From Bettongia penicillata ogilbyi (lineage: Eukaryota; Chordata; Mammalia; Diprotodontia; Potoroidae), in the NCBI GenBank assembly GCA_023548195.1, contig JAJHZJ010000121.1, positions 682,220-746,219 of the forward strand: 64,000 bases of DNA. The letters are read 5' to 3'. The notes under the pieces were generated by a model, which searched no databases, was not told the origin of the DNA, and saw only the letters and a list, made by a program, of their open reading frames with translations. This document shows, one piece after another, positions 46,655 to 58,504 of the stretch (the first letter of the stretch is position 1; every line of letters begins with the position of its first letter). Position numbers and translations under genes: made by a program.

Positions 46655-47662
46655 AGCCTTCAACCCAATTCACTTTGACTCTCATTGATTGACCAACAAT
46701 AGGTCCCTACCCAAGCACCATTTAATGATTATTGTCTGGGCCCTGGTGGCTCAAAGAGAATATAAATAGTAACTGTTTCTCTTTTGGCCAGAATCCCTGA
46801 AGGTCTTCCCTTCCTAGTTTGATTTTTCTTAGAGGGGTTGGGAGACCCCTTGGCTCATTTGTCAAACAGCCCTAATCACCAAATGGATGTTGCCTCAGTC
46901 AAAGTGAGAACTCAAAAAGGTCTTAGCTTGAAAAGAACAAGGTCTCAGTTAACTCTATGAGCTCCTGAGAAGCACTGAGGAAGATGGTGCCAAAGGCAAA
47001 GAAGAAATCTGTTGTCCCCCAAGTTCAAAGCCTTGAAAACCAAGAAGGTGGTGTTGAAGGGTGTCCATAGCTACAAAAAGAAGAAGATCTGAACATCCCC
47101 CATCTTCCAGAGACATCCCAAATACCCTCAGAAAAGTGCCTTTCAGAGAAACAAGCTTGATCATTGTGCCCTCATTAAGCTTCTCTTGACCACTGAGTCT
47201 ACTCTGAAGAAGCTTGAGGACAATAACACCTTTGTCTTCAGTGTGGACGTCAAGGCCAACAAGCATCAGATTAAGCAGGTGATAAAGAAGCTGGATGACA
47301 TCAACATGGCCAAGGTCAACACACTGATCCAGCCTAATGGAGAGAAGGCCTATGTTCAACTTCCTCCAGACTATGATGCTTTAGATTTTGCCAACAAAAT
47401 TGAAATCATCTAAACTGTCCAGCTGTCCCACTCCAACTAAAATAAAAAGTTTTCCAGGGAAAAAAAAGGCCAAGTTCTCCCATTGCATCCTGGGTCATCT
47501 CCAGTCATCCTGATCTATATCTGGCCACTAAACCCAGATAGCTCCAGAGGAGAAAGTGAGGCTGGTGATTTTGCACAGTCGTCCCTCACTTAAATCCAGT
47601 TCAGTTGCAAGTCATGGCATGTCCTGGTCCTCTTTGATAACTAAAGACAAACCACAACAACC
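46655..47662 (+). mobile_element. RTE-tailed SINE split by the RPL23A retrocopy
   Basis: Left part to 46946: 'ctgtttctcttttggccaga', 'gttgcctcagtcaaagtgag'. Right part from 47465: 'cattgcatcctgggtcatct', 'gatagctccagaggagaaag', tail 'ctggtcctctttgataacta'. Left and right parts join into the same unit as 7388-7745. Confidence 0.88.
46947..47467 (+). pseudogene. RPL23A: Processed pseudogene of ribosomal protein L23a (uL23)
   Basis: The parent protein is a component of the large ribosomal subunit near the exit tunnel. This copy has no introns. It starts at ATG 46984 (MVPKAKKKS), has a net 1-nt frameshift near the C-run at about 47013-47017, an in-frame TGA at 47090-47092 where an arginine is expected, and an internal deletion in the central basic region. 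The C-terminal half is best kept ([42 protein letters not shown]) and stops at 47411-47413. AATAAA at 47441-47446 and an A-tail near 47460-47467 follow. Flanking AAAGAACAAGGTCTC (46932-46946) and AAAGGCCAAGTTCTC (47465-47479) form a diverged 15-bp target duplication, as expected for L1-mediated retroposition. Not functional as a ribosomal protein. Confidence 0.96.
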
Positions 47663-47859
47663 ACATCATCCAGGCCACTAGACTTCTGAAAACCATGCCC
47701 TAGTGGAGTTAATTCATTCAGGTTTGGAGCTCCCACCCCTTGACACAACTGTCTTGAATAAGTGAATAAATGCCAGCTTACGTAGTGAAACACATCATGC
47801 TGGCTCCAGACCAAGCTATACTTCACATTTTATTCAGCTTTTCACCCTAGTCATCTTCT
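47663..47859. other. Unassigned spacer
   Basis: No feature recognised. Confidence 0.3.
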
Positions 47860-48122
47860 TGCCATCCAACTTATACTGCCCCTCCCAGCTGCAACAGGAA
47901 TCGTATCACTACTGCCATAACTTCTGTAAAGGACATGTCAGACAATTGCCCTCTTGCCTATTCATCACTCCAGTGACTTTCTAGATCAACAGACTTTACC
48001 TTGACTACCATTCTGCTCCATGTGTTGCTTTTTCCTGTCAGAATATAAGCTCCTTGGGGGCAGGCATTCTCTTGTTCAATAAGCACACCTCATGGCAAGT
48101 AACAAGAGCTTAATAAATGTTT
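47860..48122 (+). mobile_element. L2 3' end
   Basis: The terminus at 48035-48122 is clear ('agaatataagctccttgggg', 'agtaacaagagcttaataaa'). The upstream part is more diverged. Confidence 0.7.
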
Positions 48123-48700
48123 TTCATTCACTCATCTTTGGCTATAATCACTCCATTTCCCTTAAGTATCAGTTTTATCCCTTCTTTGATAATCCTAAAG
48201 CAGCTTTATTCCTTGATTTTCATTGACATCCTCGGTTTTGGAATTCCTGACACAATTTTAATTGGACCTGCCCTTCTTGTTTCATTTGTTACAGGCTCAT
48301 GCCTTTGCTTCCATAGTTTATATAGGTCTTAAAAAAAACCACCAAACTAAGTTAGTCGATTTATTTCCTGTGCATCCACATTGAACTCTTTAGGGTGCTT
48401 TCCCTTTCCTTTCTCGTTGAAATAGTCTGCTGGTGTTGCACAAATTTCATTCTTGTCAGTGTCCCATCTCTTTGACTCACTTTCTCTGTGGAATTTAAAT
48501 CATAGGATCTTACTTTTTCTATTCCTGAATTCATCCACTCAAAATCTAAGATGCAAAATAGACTCTGCCCTGGTGTCACCTCTTTGTCTCTCATGATGTT
48601 GTGATTGCTTCCTTTTAAGATTTCTAAATTTCCAAATCATTGTTCTTTCTGGGAATTTATATAAATGCAAGGGTTAAGTAAAATAGATTTGTGGGTATTG
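48123..48700. mobile_element. Ancient CR1/L3-like LINE remnant, part 2
   Basis: 'tatcccttctttgataatcc', 'ttgttacaggctcatgcctt', 'cattcttgtcagtgtcccat' and 'tctattcctgaattcatcca' continue the same old repeat seen at 43885-46480, as I remember its order. Tentative. Confidence 0.4.
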
Positions 48701-48784
48701 GGTACCACAACACTAGTAAAATCTAATTCTTATGCTCAAAATGAATTAGATCATAAATCAGCAGATCAGTTGTGTAACATTTCT

Positions 48785-49262
48785 ACTTAACCTGGAGTCT
48801 ATAGCTAGGTGCAGTGATGGACTTGGAGTCAGAAAATTGTTGTTTTTCAGTAGTGTCTGACTCTTTATGACCTTTCTTGGGGTTTTCTTGGCAAAGACAC
48901 TAGTTTGCCACTTCCTTCTCTTTATAGATGAGGAAACTGAAGCAAACAAGGTAAAATGACTTTCCCAGGGTTATATATCTAGTAAATATCTTGAGGACAA
49001 ATTTGAGCTCAGGAATATGAGTCCTCCTGATTGTGCTCTATCCATTGCAGCACCACCTAGTGTCCCTTATTAGAAAGTCAGAATCAAATTCTGTCTCAGA
49101 CATATATCTGCGTGGCCCTGCACAAGTCCAGCCAGCTCTCTTTGCCTCAGGTTCCTCATCTGTACAACAAGAATAGTAACCCCTATCTTCCAGGCTTGTA
49201 ATGAGGATCACATAGAATAGGCACAGTACTTTTGTCAGACTCAAAAGTGCTATATGAATGCT
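48785..49262 (+). mobile_element. MIR-like SINE split by a MAR1-like SINE
   Basis: The head 'tgatggacttggagtcagaa' lies left of the insertion. The body resumes at about 49070 with 'tcagaatcaaattctgtctc', 'gcgtggccctgcacaagtcc' and 'cctcatctgtacaacaagaa'. AGTCAGAA on both sides (about 48826 and 49076) looks like the duplication. Confidence 0.8.
48840..49065 (-). mobile_element. MAR1-like CORE-SINE nested in the MIR-like SINE
   Basis: 'ttcagtagtgtctgactctt', 'ttggggttttcttggcaaag', 'gatgaggaaactgaagcaaa' and head 'gcagcaccacctagtgtcc'. Confidence 0.9.
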
Positions 49263-50009
49263 AGCTATTGTTATCTATTGTCACAGTTTCTACATGTTTT
49301 TATAATGAAGATACAATGACTTTGGGGACTCTTCCTCACCAACTCACAATTCCTCAAGCCCTCAGAGAGCTTTTGGTGGCTTAGTACAAAACTCTGATGT
49401 TATAATAAAGCTTCTTATTTGTATATATTCAAACCACTGTACCTGAACATTCCCTCTTTTTCCCATTAATTCTATCCTAGTGAGCATTGCACAATTTCTA
49501 ATTACTTGATGAGGGCAGTGAAGTGAATTAGTCTTCCAAATTATAAAAGCTTGTGAATTTATGCCTGGTTGGAAGTCTTTCTTCTCTAGGAATGGCAGAG
49601 GCAGCAACCTTTGTGACATTAATTTGCTTCTCCATCTGCCCTGTACATGCATTGTTGAGGAAAGAAATGGACTGGATTCTTTCCTTTTGTATGTTGCTGT
49701 GTCGAATCCTTTAAGGAGAAGTCTCCTATCTGTCGTGATAGTAAGTGGGGTATCTTTTCTTGTCAGCCTTAAGATAGTTCACTAGTAGTAGGCACAATGA
49801 GAGATCTTGGGAATTCAAGTTTCCAGCTCTCTTTTTCTCTCTTTGAACAGCTGCTCCTGGCTTCTATTCATATTCTAACTCTTTTACTTCTACAAATAAA
49901 GTCACCACTGTTCCTTGACAATCACGTGATGTAGATTTGGATACTTCTGATGGCATAGTTTGTAAAAGAAATAAAATTGAGAGTAAGATAAACAACTATC
50001 CCTCTTCCA
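49263..50009. other. Unassigned sequence
   Basis: About 750 bases with no confident repeat or gene. Confidence 0.4.
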
Positions 50010-50625
50010 TACTTCTCAATATCTGTTGATGATACCACCATCCTTCCAGTCACCCAGGCTTCCCCCTTCAAATCCATTAGCATTTTGTTGATCCTTCCTC
50101 TGCAACATATCATATGCCCTTTGAATATGTAGCCTCTACCCTAACTTGTACAGCCTCCTTTCACCTGGACTTTTTCAACAGCCTCCTACTTGATTTCCTT
50201 ACTTCTCTGATTCTCCCTTGTGCAATCCATTATCTAAATCACTGATAAACTAATATTATGAAAATACTGTGACCTTGTCAGAGTCTATGACCTTATCATA
50301 CTCAGAGTCTCTCTACTCTAAAGGCTTAAATGGCTCACTATTTCCTCTTAAATAAAATATAAAATCCTCAGCTTCCAATCTGGCTCCCACATAGTTTTCT
50401 AATCTTGCATAATGCTATTCACCTTTATAAAGTCTCCATCAAAGGCAACCTATTTGCTGTTGCTGATAAATGATATTTAATCATCTTCCTGAATACATCT
50501 ATACAATCAGTCCCTCAGATCTGGAATGAATGGTCTCTTCTCCTGTGCTTTGTAGAATTGCTGACTTCCTTCAAAACACAGTAATTATTCCTCTCTCAAA
50601 TTGAAATAATCCAGGGATTTATTAT
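50010..50625 (+). mobile_element. L2/CR1-type LINE fragment
   Basis: 'tgatgataccaccatccttc' and 'agtcacccaggcttccccct' match the end of the L2 RT region, followed by 'cacctggactttttcaacag', 'gaccttatcatactcagagt' and 'aatataaaatcctcagcttc', in order toward the 3' end. Confidence 0.65.
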
Positions 50626-50959
50626 TGTTTACTTTTGAATGTGCTTTATTTGGGCTCCTGATGCAGAATGTTAATAACCCAGAGGAGACTGTTCTCATAT
50701 TATATTTCTTAAAATTTCAAAGGAATTTTCTATGTAGGTGATAAAATCTCCCTGTAGAGGTAAGGAGATCTTATACTAGTGTCACCCATGGACATTAGAA
50801 TGTGGAATTGACCATGCAGCATTACATTAAAAGTTGTTTCATTATTTACCAAGTACTCAGAGATGATAATTCTGCACTTCCTAATAAAAATGGCAAATAA
50901 TTAAATACCTGGGTTGCAGAGGGTATACATCTTTAAGATTCAGTCTTCGTTGGATGTGC
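50626..50959. other. Unassigned sequence
   Basis: No feature recognised. Confidence 0.35.
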
Positions 50960-51500
50960 AGATGGGAGGAATATAGGAAATCAGTAAAGAAGGCATAGAA
51001 GGAACAGTTAAGAGATAAAAGGAGGAAAATAGAAATCTAATCAAGGAAGGAGAGTCCACAGTATTAAACGCCAAAGAGAGGTCAAGAAGACGAAAGGAAG
51101 AAAAGAGTTCTTGGATTTCAGAATGAGGAGGTTGTTAGTGACATTGAAGGGGATAGTTTCAAGAGAAGGTGGGAATGAATACTTGATTTCTAGACTTTGA
51201 GAAGTGAGTGAGTGGTGAGAAAATGGAATCAGTGAGTATGAAATACACCATCTAGAAGTTTGGCGATTATTGGGGAAAGAGAAGACAATAGTATGAGGGA
51301 CTGTCAAAATGAAAGGAAGGTTTGGTGTGGGGATTGGTTTGTTTTTAGGATACGGAGCCTTGAGAATGTTTATAAAGTTCAAGGAAAGATCCAGCAGAGA
51401 TAGAGATTAAAGAAGCATCAGAGATGACGGAATGATGTAAGAAATTAGTTCTTGAAGGATACTAGAGGAGATGGACTCAAGGTATAAGTGGAAAAGTTAA
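50960..51500 (-). mobile_element. L2/CR1-type LINE fragment, RT-linker region
   Basis: 'gccaaagagaggtcaagaag' and 'ttgttagtgacattgaaggg' parallel the 4190-4620 part of the L2 at 2952-5400. No RT motif survives. Confidence 0.6.
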
Positions 51501-51544
51501 TTTTAATAAGAAGGAGACCCATCTTGACATATAGTAGAAACATT

Positions 51545-51805
51545 CCTACATTTAGAGTCAGAAGACCTGGCCATGAGTCCCAGTTCTGGTTCCTATTGTC
51601 TATATCACCTTGGACAGGTCATTGGGTCTCAGATGTCATATGTAAAAGGAGAAGAATTAGATGACCTCTAAGCTCACTACATCTGATACTACCTTTGTTA
51701 CTCTGGGCAAATCACTCAACCCATGTATGCCTCTGTTTCTTCTTTGAAAAAATGAGACAGTTGGATTAGATGACCTCTAAGGTTCTAGTTCTAAATCCAT
51801 GATTC
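51545..51805 (+). mobile_element. Two consecutive SINE 3' regions
   Basis: 'agagtcagaagacctggcca' with 'aattagatgacctctaagct' is followed by 'ctgggcaaatcactcaaccc' with 'tggattagatgacctctaag'. Two Ther/MIR-like units lie head to tail. Confidence 0.75.
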
Positions 51806-52599
51806 TTTGATCTTCAGACTATGAAATTATGATTCTACAACTCTGTGCTGTTTAATTTCTTTGATGTTTTTCTAAACCCTCTAGCTTCTAATCGTTTTGT
51901 GTTAGTGTTCTGAGAGCCAGCACCTTTCTCAGAATCTCACTCACATACATACATACCCACACTTTGCTTTTTAAGATAGAGGTGACATGGATGCATTTTC
52001 CTCTAACTGTTGCTTTTAAAAGAATCCCAGGAGTTGTGAATGCAGTCACTGTTTCTGAGAGCTCTGGTATTGCCTTGGCAATGAATGAAATTGAATTTTT
52101 AAGCCCCCAATCCAATCTATTATTATCCTTAGTATTTTGGGGGGAAAAAACTTAGAAGAATCAAATATAGTCTGAGTGTGATTAGTCCTCCCATAGCTGA
52201 CATAATTGAACTTTCCCAAAGTGATGAAATTAAAATGGAATCAAATCCTGAGTAAGCTGTACATCTAAGTGAATAAAAAAGTTTTTATAAATTGGTTTTG
52301 TACTCTCCAGCTGTCTGCAAGGTTGTAGTACATGTAGGTATCTGCAAACTGTTCCTATTTCTCCCTGTGTCTTGCTTGCTAATTCTAAGATTTAATCCAT
52401 ATTTCCTTCACTACTGCATTTCCCCCCATGATCGCCCATTTCAAGATTTTTGTGGATTTTCAACCAAAAATGAGGACATCTGCCTTGCTGTTGCGTTCTA
52501 CCCTTCATCTCCAATCCTCTACTTCTCTAGGCACCTGCATTCCTAATTGGTGAGAATTCACAGTTTGAAAGTACACTACATCCTCCACCTGTCTTTCTG
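51806..52599. other. Unassigned sequence
   Basis: No confident repeat or gene. The overlapping 60-75-codon frames at 51888-52155 lack support. Confidence 0.4.
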
Positions 52600-53035
52600 C
52601 TACACTGTACCCTCCAGTTCCAACATGGCACTATAACTTGAACTTGGATTGGATCACTATATCTTAACCATATCATCAGATCTACTATAATGCATTCTGG
52701 CTCTCTTACTACCCTATTATATGTGTACTTTACCCCCTCTTTCCATTTTTTACCTCTTGCTCTGGGATCAGCAATTAAATCCAAAGTTATGTTCCTGAAA
52801 TGAACAGGTCAATCAGTTTCCTATGAAGAACTGACCAGCTCTGTGAATTTCCAGAACAAAACACCCCTCCATGGATATGACTCCATGATATATGTTGTTT
52901 TCCCTATTAGAATTTAAGCTTTTTGAGGGTAGGAATATCTTGCTTTTTTGTACTTTTATGCACATGGCCCTTAGCACAGTGTATAGTATATGCTTTTTAA
53001 GTGCTTTTCATTCATCTGTTCATTCATCAAGCTAG
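52600..53035 (+). mobile_element. L2 3' end
   Basis: The terminus at 52905-53035 is clear ('attagaatttaagctttttg', 'cccttagcacagtgtatagt'). The upstream 300 bases are compatible with L2 but diverged. Confidence 0.65.
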
Positions 53036-53629
53036 GATAGATAGTTAACATGTTCGATGACAGAATTAAGATATAAAAATATCTCTATAAAAAGGAGCTG
53101 AATCTAATAAGATTAACTGAATAGGTATAATTTTAACATCCTGCTCTTTGGTTTGAAAACTCCAATTGCATAAGTACAATATGGAGGGGAAATGGTAGAC
53201 AAGAATTGTGGGTTTGCTGTGGCAGCAGTAACAGTAACAATCACAGCACTATGCTGTTAGGCAACAAGAGTGGTTTCCCAGGGGTCTGCTCTGGAAGTGT
53301 CTAGTTGTCCGATTCTATCCGATTCTAAAACATGCTCTGATTCTATCAGGTCTGCCTTTTAATTTGCAGTTGTATGCCTGTGCCTGATTCTCCCAACTAT
53401 CCATTAGCGTGCCACAGTTTCTCAAAGTGATGAGCAAAAGGAGCTTGAGTCCCATTTGGTTACATTCATAGAGGCAGAGTTTTCAGAATGAGAAAAGTGA
53501 GAAAAATGAGGAAAGTCCCATGGTACTTTTCCCAGGCCTATGTGACTCCAGAAGGAACAACTGAGATTAATGGGCAGAAACTGCAGTCTTATTTGATGTA
53601 AGGGAAATCTTGCTAAAAACCACAGCTCT
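53036..53629. other. Unassigned sequence
   Basis: Contains short repeats of GATTCTATC near 53310-53350. Otherwise nothing recognised. Confidence 0.4.
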
Positions 53630-53832
53630 CTCCAAAGGGGTAATCCCTAAGGAGGTAATGGGTTCCCATCACTGGAGGGCTTGAAGTGATGACTAGGAAA
53701 CTACTTATTAGGCAAGTTGCAGTGCTTCCCTTGTATTCCTAATGTATTCTGGCCATGTTATTGCCAATTCAAGTATGACTTGGATCTCTAGGTAACACCA
53801 GAAGGCCTTTCTAGCTATGAGATTCTGTAATA
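53630..53832 (+). mobile_element. L3/CR1 3' end
   Basis: 'tgggttcccatcactggagg', 'gcttgaagtgatgactagga' and 'cctttctagctatgagattc' follow the CR1-family 3' end, from memory of the family. Confidence 0.6.
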
Positions 53833-54204
53833 TAGTGTCTATTAGTATAGAAGTTTTAAGTCCAAGATGTTAGATATCACATAGGAAGTTTTGAGCTATT
53901 AATAAGATAATATTGCTTGCTTTGAGATCCTCCTGCAGATAAATAAGACTTAAAAACCACTTACAATGTAGCAATACCTGATTAGGTAATATTTTGAGAT
54001 GTTTCTTATAATATTAACAGACTGCACTTGACTTTTCCTACTTCATTAATTATTTTATCCTTTTTTAAGGGTCTAGACTGGGAATCTAAAACTCTCCAGG
54101 TGGTAGAATTCTTTGAGTGACTTGTATCCTCCCATGTCATATTATGCAGATCCTTTATTCCTTTGCTCAACTGAATGCAATCAGACTGCCCAGTCCTTGT
54201 TCAT
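53833..54204. other. Unassigned AT-rich sequence
   Basis: No feature recognised. Confidence 0.35.
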
Positions 54205-55525
54205 AGAAACAAAGATGTGAATGATGATGCCAGGGATGCAAGGATGATACACCATTAAGCAAACAACATAATTATATTAAAAATAAAAATATCCAAAACC
54301 ATGTGAACATCCCTGGGTGCAAAACAAACCCCCCAAAGTCTTTGACAACTTACAATATTTGTAGCAAGGAATAGTTTATCTATCAGATCTATGGAGAAAA
54401 GAATTTTTGACCAAACAAGAGATAGAGATCATTACAAGATGTAAAATGGATAACTTTGATTACATTAAATTAAAGAGGTTTTACACAAACAAAACCAAGA
54501 TTAGAAGAAAAGCAGAAAGCTGGGAAACAATTTTTATAGCAGAGATCTCTGACAAAGATCACATTTCTCAAATATATAGGGAACTGATTCAAATTTGTAA
54601 AAATACAAGTCATTCACCAATTAGTAAATAGTCTGATATGACTAGACCATTTTCAGACGAAGAAATCAAAGCTATCTATAAACATATGACAAATGCTTTA
54701 AATCACTAGTGATTAGAGCAAAGCACATTAAAACAACTCTGAGATACCGCCTCATAGCTACCAGATTGGCTAATATGACAGAAAAGGAAATGATAAATGT
54801 TGGAGAGGATGTGGGAAAATTGGGACACTAATACATTGTTGGTGGAGTTGTGAACTGATCCAAAGATTCTGAAAAGCAATTTGGAACTAAACCCAAAGGG
54901 CAATCAAACTGTGCATACCCTTTTGGTCCAGCAATATCACTATTAGGTTGGTATTCCAAAAAGATCAGTTGGGGAATGGCTGAACAAGTTTTGGTATATG
55001 AATGAAACAGAATGCCATTGTGCTACAGGAAATGATGAAGAGGTAGATTTCAAAAAAATCTGTATTTACATGAACTGATTCCAAGTGAAATGAGCAGAAC
55101 CAGGAAACCATTATATATAGTAACAGCAACTTCGTATGATAATCAACTATGAATGACTTAGCTCTTCTCAACAATACAATGATCCAAGACAGTTCCCAAG
55201 GACTTATGATGCATATGTTATACACATCCAGAAAAAGAACTGATGGAGTCAGAATGTAGATCAACGTATACTATTTTCACTTTATTTTTTGTGTGTTTTA
55301 TTTTTCTCCTTTTGGTATGTTTCTTCTTTTAAAATATGACTAACATGGAAATATGTTTTACATGATTTCACATATATAACCTATATCAAATTGCTTACTG
55401 TTTTAGGGAGGAATGATGGGGAGGAGGAGAGGGGGAGAGAAAAATCTGAAACAAAAAAAATTAAATGAATGTTTAAAACTGTCTTGACATATAATTGGAA
55501 AAAATAAAAGCACAATACTCACAGT
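54205..55525 (+). mobile_element. L1 with a large internal deletion
   Basis: 54230-54355 matches the RT palm region ('ccagggatgcaaggatgata'). At about 54360 the sequence jumps to the ORF2 C-terminal part (frame 54407-54631: MTKQEIEIITRCKMDNFDYI, KLKRFYTNKTKIRRKAESWE). It continues through the ORF2 end and 3' UTR to 'ttggaaaaaataaaagcaca'. About 1.5-2 kb of ORF2 appears to be missing. Confidence 0.88.
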
Positions 55526-55757
55526 TTAAAAAAAAACCCTACAAAACACTGACAGAGAAGGATGTTTTTATTTTAGATGATACAAAAGTAAATATCTGAA
55601 ACTCAAAATAGTACTATTTTCAATGTGGAAAAACTTGACATATTCCCATTAAAAACATAAAAATTGTACCCTTCCACTGTTACTTTACAAAGTTCTAGAA
55701 ATGCTAATATAAGCCAGCTTTCAAAGCTGTGAGTTTTTTGTGTGTAGTTTTGTGAGC
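55526..55757. other. Unassigned sequence
   Basis: No feature recognised. Confidence 0.35.
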
Positions 55758-55828
55758 TACTACTTACATGTGAGAGTGCCTGGCACATAGTAGGTGCTTA
55801 ATAAATGTTAATTGATTGATTGAACAGA
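55758..55828 (+). mobile_element. L2 3' terminus, short
   Basis: 'agtgcctggcacatagtagg' followed by 'tgcttaataaatgttaattg' and 'attgattga'. Confidence 0.9.
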
Positions 55829-56399
55829 ATGATGACTTAATGTTGTGAGCCTGGATGAAGGGTAGAGGTGACCTGAGAGCTTTAGAGGGGAGAAACATTT
55901 TTTGTTACTTCTTTGAGAGGAAAAGACCCACATGGTTCTAGACTCTCTTGGGGACAAATTAATGGGGAAAAAGAAACAGAAACAAAGGGAGAGGGAAGAG
56001 GACATCAGGACAAATCTTAAGGAGACAGCCATAGTTAGGAAGCAGTAGAGACTAGAGAGAAAAAGAAGCAGTAAATATCTAGAGGAGCCAGTTCCTCGAC
56101 AGTTTCCTGATCTCCAGTTTGCCTCCTTAGAGACTTTGGGAAATTTCCCTTTAGGTGAGATTAGGGACTCTTTCCTGGTTGAGCTGAGATATCTTGCTCT
56201 CAGTGAAAGAGCTCATTGTTCTGTGCTCTCTTATATATTCCAATCTGTATAACTTTTCCAATGGATATTTGTACTATGCTTGGATAAAGAGATGTATTCA
56301 CTCCCTACTCATTATTTGTGATGATTTTTTGTTTGTTTAACTAGGAGTTGGTAGGAGTTAAGCTTACAGGCATAAACTTGGGGTTAACTCCTTCCCATT
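55829..56399. other. Unassigned sequence
   Basis: No confident repeat or gene. Confidence 0.4.
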
Positions 56400-57215
56400 A
56401 AGATAAGCAAATAGTAAAGTATCTTGAAACTAAAAAACAAAAACAAACAACCAAAAAGTGCTCCTGTACTAGCAATATTTAGGAAACCAGATGCATGAAA
56501 CTGAAAAACTTTCATAATTGAAAAGTTTGTGTAAAATTCACTTTGCAAAACAAAATCAATGCAACTAGGATAATAAGGAGATTCATTGGAGGGAAAATAC
56601 ATCAAATATCTCAAATAAGGGTCATATAATCCATTCCCCAATGGCTAAGTGATGAAAAGATGTGAACAGGCCACTCTCAAAGGTATTAAAACTATTAATA
56701 ACTATAAGATAGTTTCAAGTCAATAAAAGTAAGAGAAATACAAAATTTGAAACTGGAACAACTTTGAGATTTCACCTCATACCCCACGACTGGCCAAGAT
56801 GACATAAAACAGGAATTTTGGAGGGGCTGGGGAAAGGCAGATGCACTCCTGTACTGTTAATCTATGAACTGGTATAACCATTCTAGAAAATAATTTGTAT
56901 CAGAAGCTGACTAAAATGTCCATACCCTTTAATCCAGAGATTTAGCTGTTAGGCATATAGAACAAAGAGGTTCACATTCCAGTGAAAGCCCCCATATACA
57001 TTAAAATATTTATAGCAACACTTTTAGTAGTAGTGTTAAAAACTGGGACAAAGTAGATGCCTATCAACTGGGGAACAGATAAACAAATTGCAGCACATGA
57101 ATACAATGAAATATTTTTGGACTTTAAGAAATGATGACTATAATAAATACAGAAAAGCATGGAATGATATTAACTGATGCAAAATAAATCAAGCAGAACC
57201 TGAAAAACAACATGG
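56400..57215 (+). mobile_element. Older L1 ORF2 C-terminal fragment
   Basis: 'ccattccccaatggctaagt', 'agatttcacctcatacccca', 'ttatagcaacacttttagta' and 'tcaactggggaacagataaa' follow the L1 ORF2 end but with much more decay than 28829-29606. The first 150 bases are uncertain. Confidence 0.75.
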
Positions 57216-57216
57216 T

Positions 57217-57405
57217 ATGAGGAAAGGGCATTTGCTTTAGAGTCAAAGTTCATAACCTGGCTCTGTGATTTTTACTTTTAGGACCTTGGACAAATCACCT
57301 AACCTCTCAATTATGGGTCTACTTTTCTCATCATTAAAATGAGCAGGTTGGACTAAATGACCTCTAAGGTCTCTTTCAGCTTTAAATCTAAAATCCTATG
57401 ATCCC
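57217..57405 (+). mobile_element. CORE-SINE, Ther/MIR-like
   Basis: 'ggcatttgctttagagtcaa', 'gaccttggacaaatcaccta' and 'ggactaaatgacctctaagg' in sense order. Confidence 0.8.
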
Positions 57406-57489
57406 AACCTATGGTTGATGATAATCATGTAAATAGAAAAAGCAACAAAGCAATCAAAACTGAGTGCTGTAAAAGTATAAGGATCAAAC

Positions 57490-57770
57490 TTGTTACCAGA
57501 GAAGATCACTCACTCTGAAATCAGAAAACCTGGGTTTGTATTGCATCTCATTATTATCATCTTATGATCTTGTGCAACCTCTTTCTGACTCAGGTTTTAT
57601 TTTATCTGTAAACTGAAGCTAGATGGCACATGACCAAAATTTACTTGCTGTCCTAACCCTAAAAATGTCACAACCTTTGTGAGCTTCAGTATCCTCATAT
57701 TTAAAATGAAAATTAGACTTAATCTGCTCAACTCCCAGTGACACTTCAATATTTAAGATCTCTGAGTTCA
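57490..57770 (+). mobile_element. Two degraded SINE copies
   Basis: 'ctctgaaatcagaaaacctg' with 'ttgtgcaacctctttctgac', then 'tttgtgagcttcagtatcct' with 'catatttaaaatgaaaatta'. Confidence 0.6.
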
Positions 57771-57892
57771 TCAATAAGGATAATCCCTTCACAGATATCA
57801 ATACTATGCTCATATGCTTTTACAGACCAACAGACCATTTTCATGGTAGAATTACTGGAGTTAATTTCACCAGTTTTCATGATTGAAATTAC

Positions 57893-57893
57893 T

Positions 57894-57938
<45 letters not shown>

Positions 57939-57964
57939 AAGAGACAGAGACAGAGACAGAGAGA
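57893..57964. repeat. (GA)n(GACA)n microsatellite
   Basis: A GA dinucleotide run passes into GACA tetranucleotides and a GAGACA tail. Confidence 0.97.
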
Positions 57965-58504
57965 AAATATTACCTGGTGGTCAATCTTCTGATGATGACC
58001 CTCTCAAAATTGAAACAAGAACTAAGTCTGTCCTCGGACAAGAGACAAATTGTCCATCATTGGGAGTGTGTCCAAAACCCTTCCAGCTCAGTGGCAGAGC
58101 CTGTGCTACCCTTGCTTAGCCTTTCAGAAAGTAAAGATGATTGCGAGGGTCATCCCAAATATTGTGATAAGGCAGTAGAATTAGACTTTACCAGTGGATC
58201 CAATGATATAATGTATGTGAAGATGCTTTATTAAATATAATGGTCCATTTGGAAAGAAATATTATTATCTTTTAGCCATTCTTGAAATAAAACCATTGGC
58301 AAGCCTTTGGATTCCCTTCCATTTTTAGAATGAAACTATTTGAAGCTGAAACTCTAAACAGGAACAGTAAATAATATAAAGCAAATAATATAAATTTCCC
58401 CTTTTCCTTCTCATATCACCACTCCAGTCTTCTAAACTGCATCAGGAAATTTTTGATTCCTGTCAGACTCTACAGAAGCAAATAATATATTTGACAAGAT
58501 GTGA
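57965..58504. other. Unassigned sequence
   Basis: No confident repeat or gene. Confidence 0.4.

Noticed and set aside
46955..47359. 134-codon minus-strand frame
   Set aside because: It is the antisense shadow of the RPL23A pseudogene.
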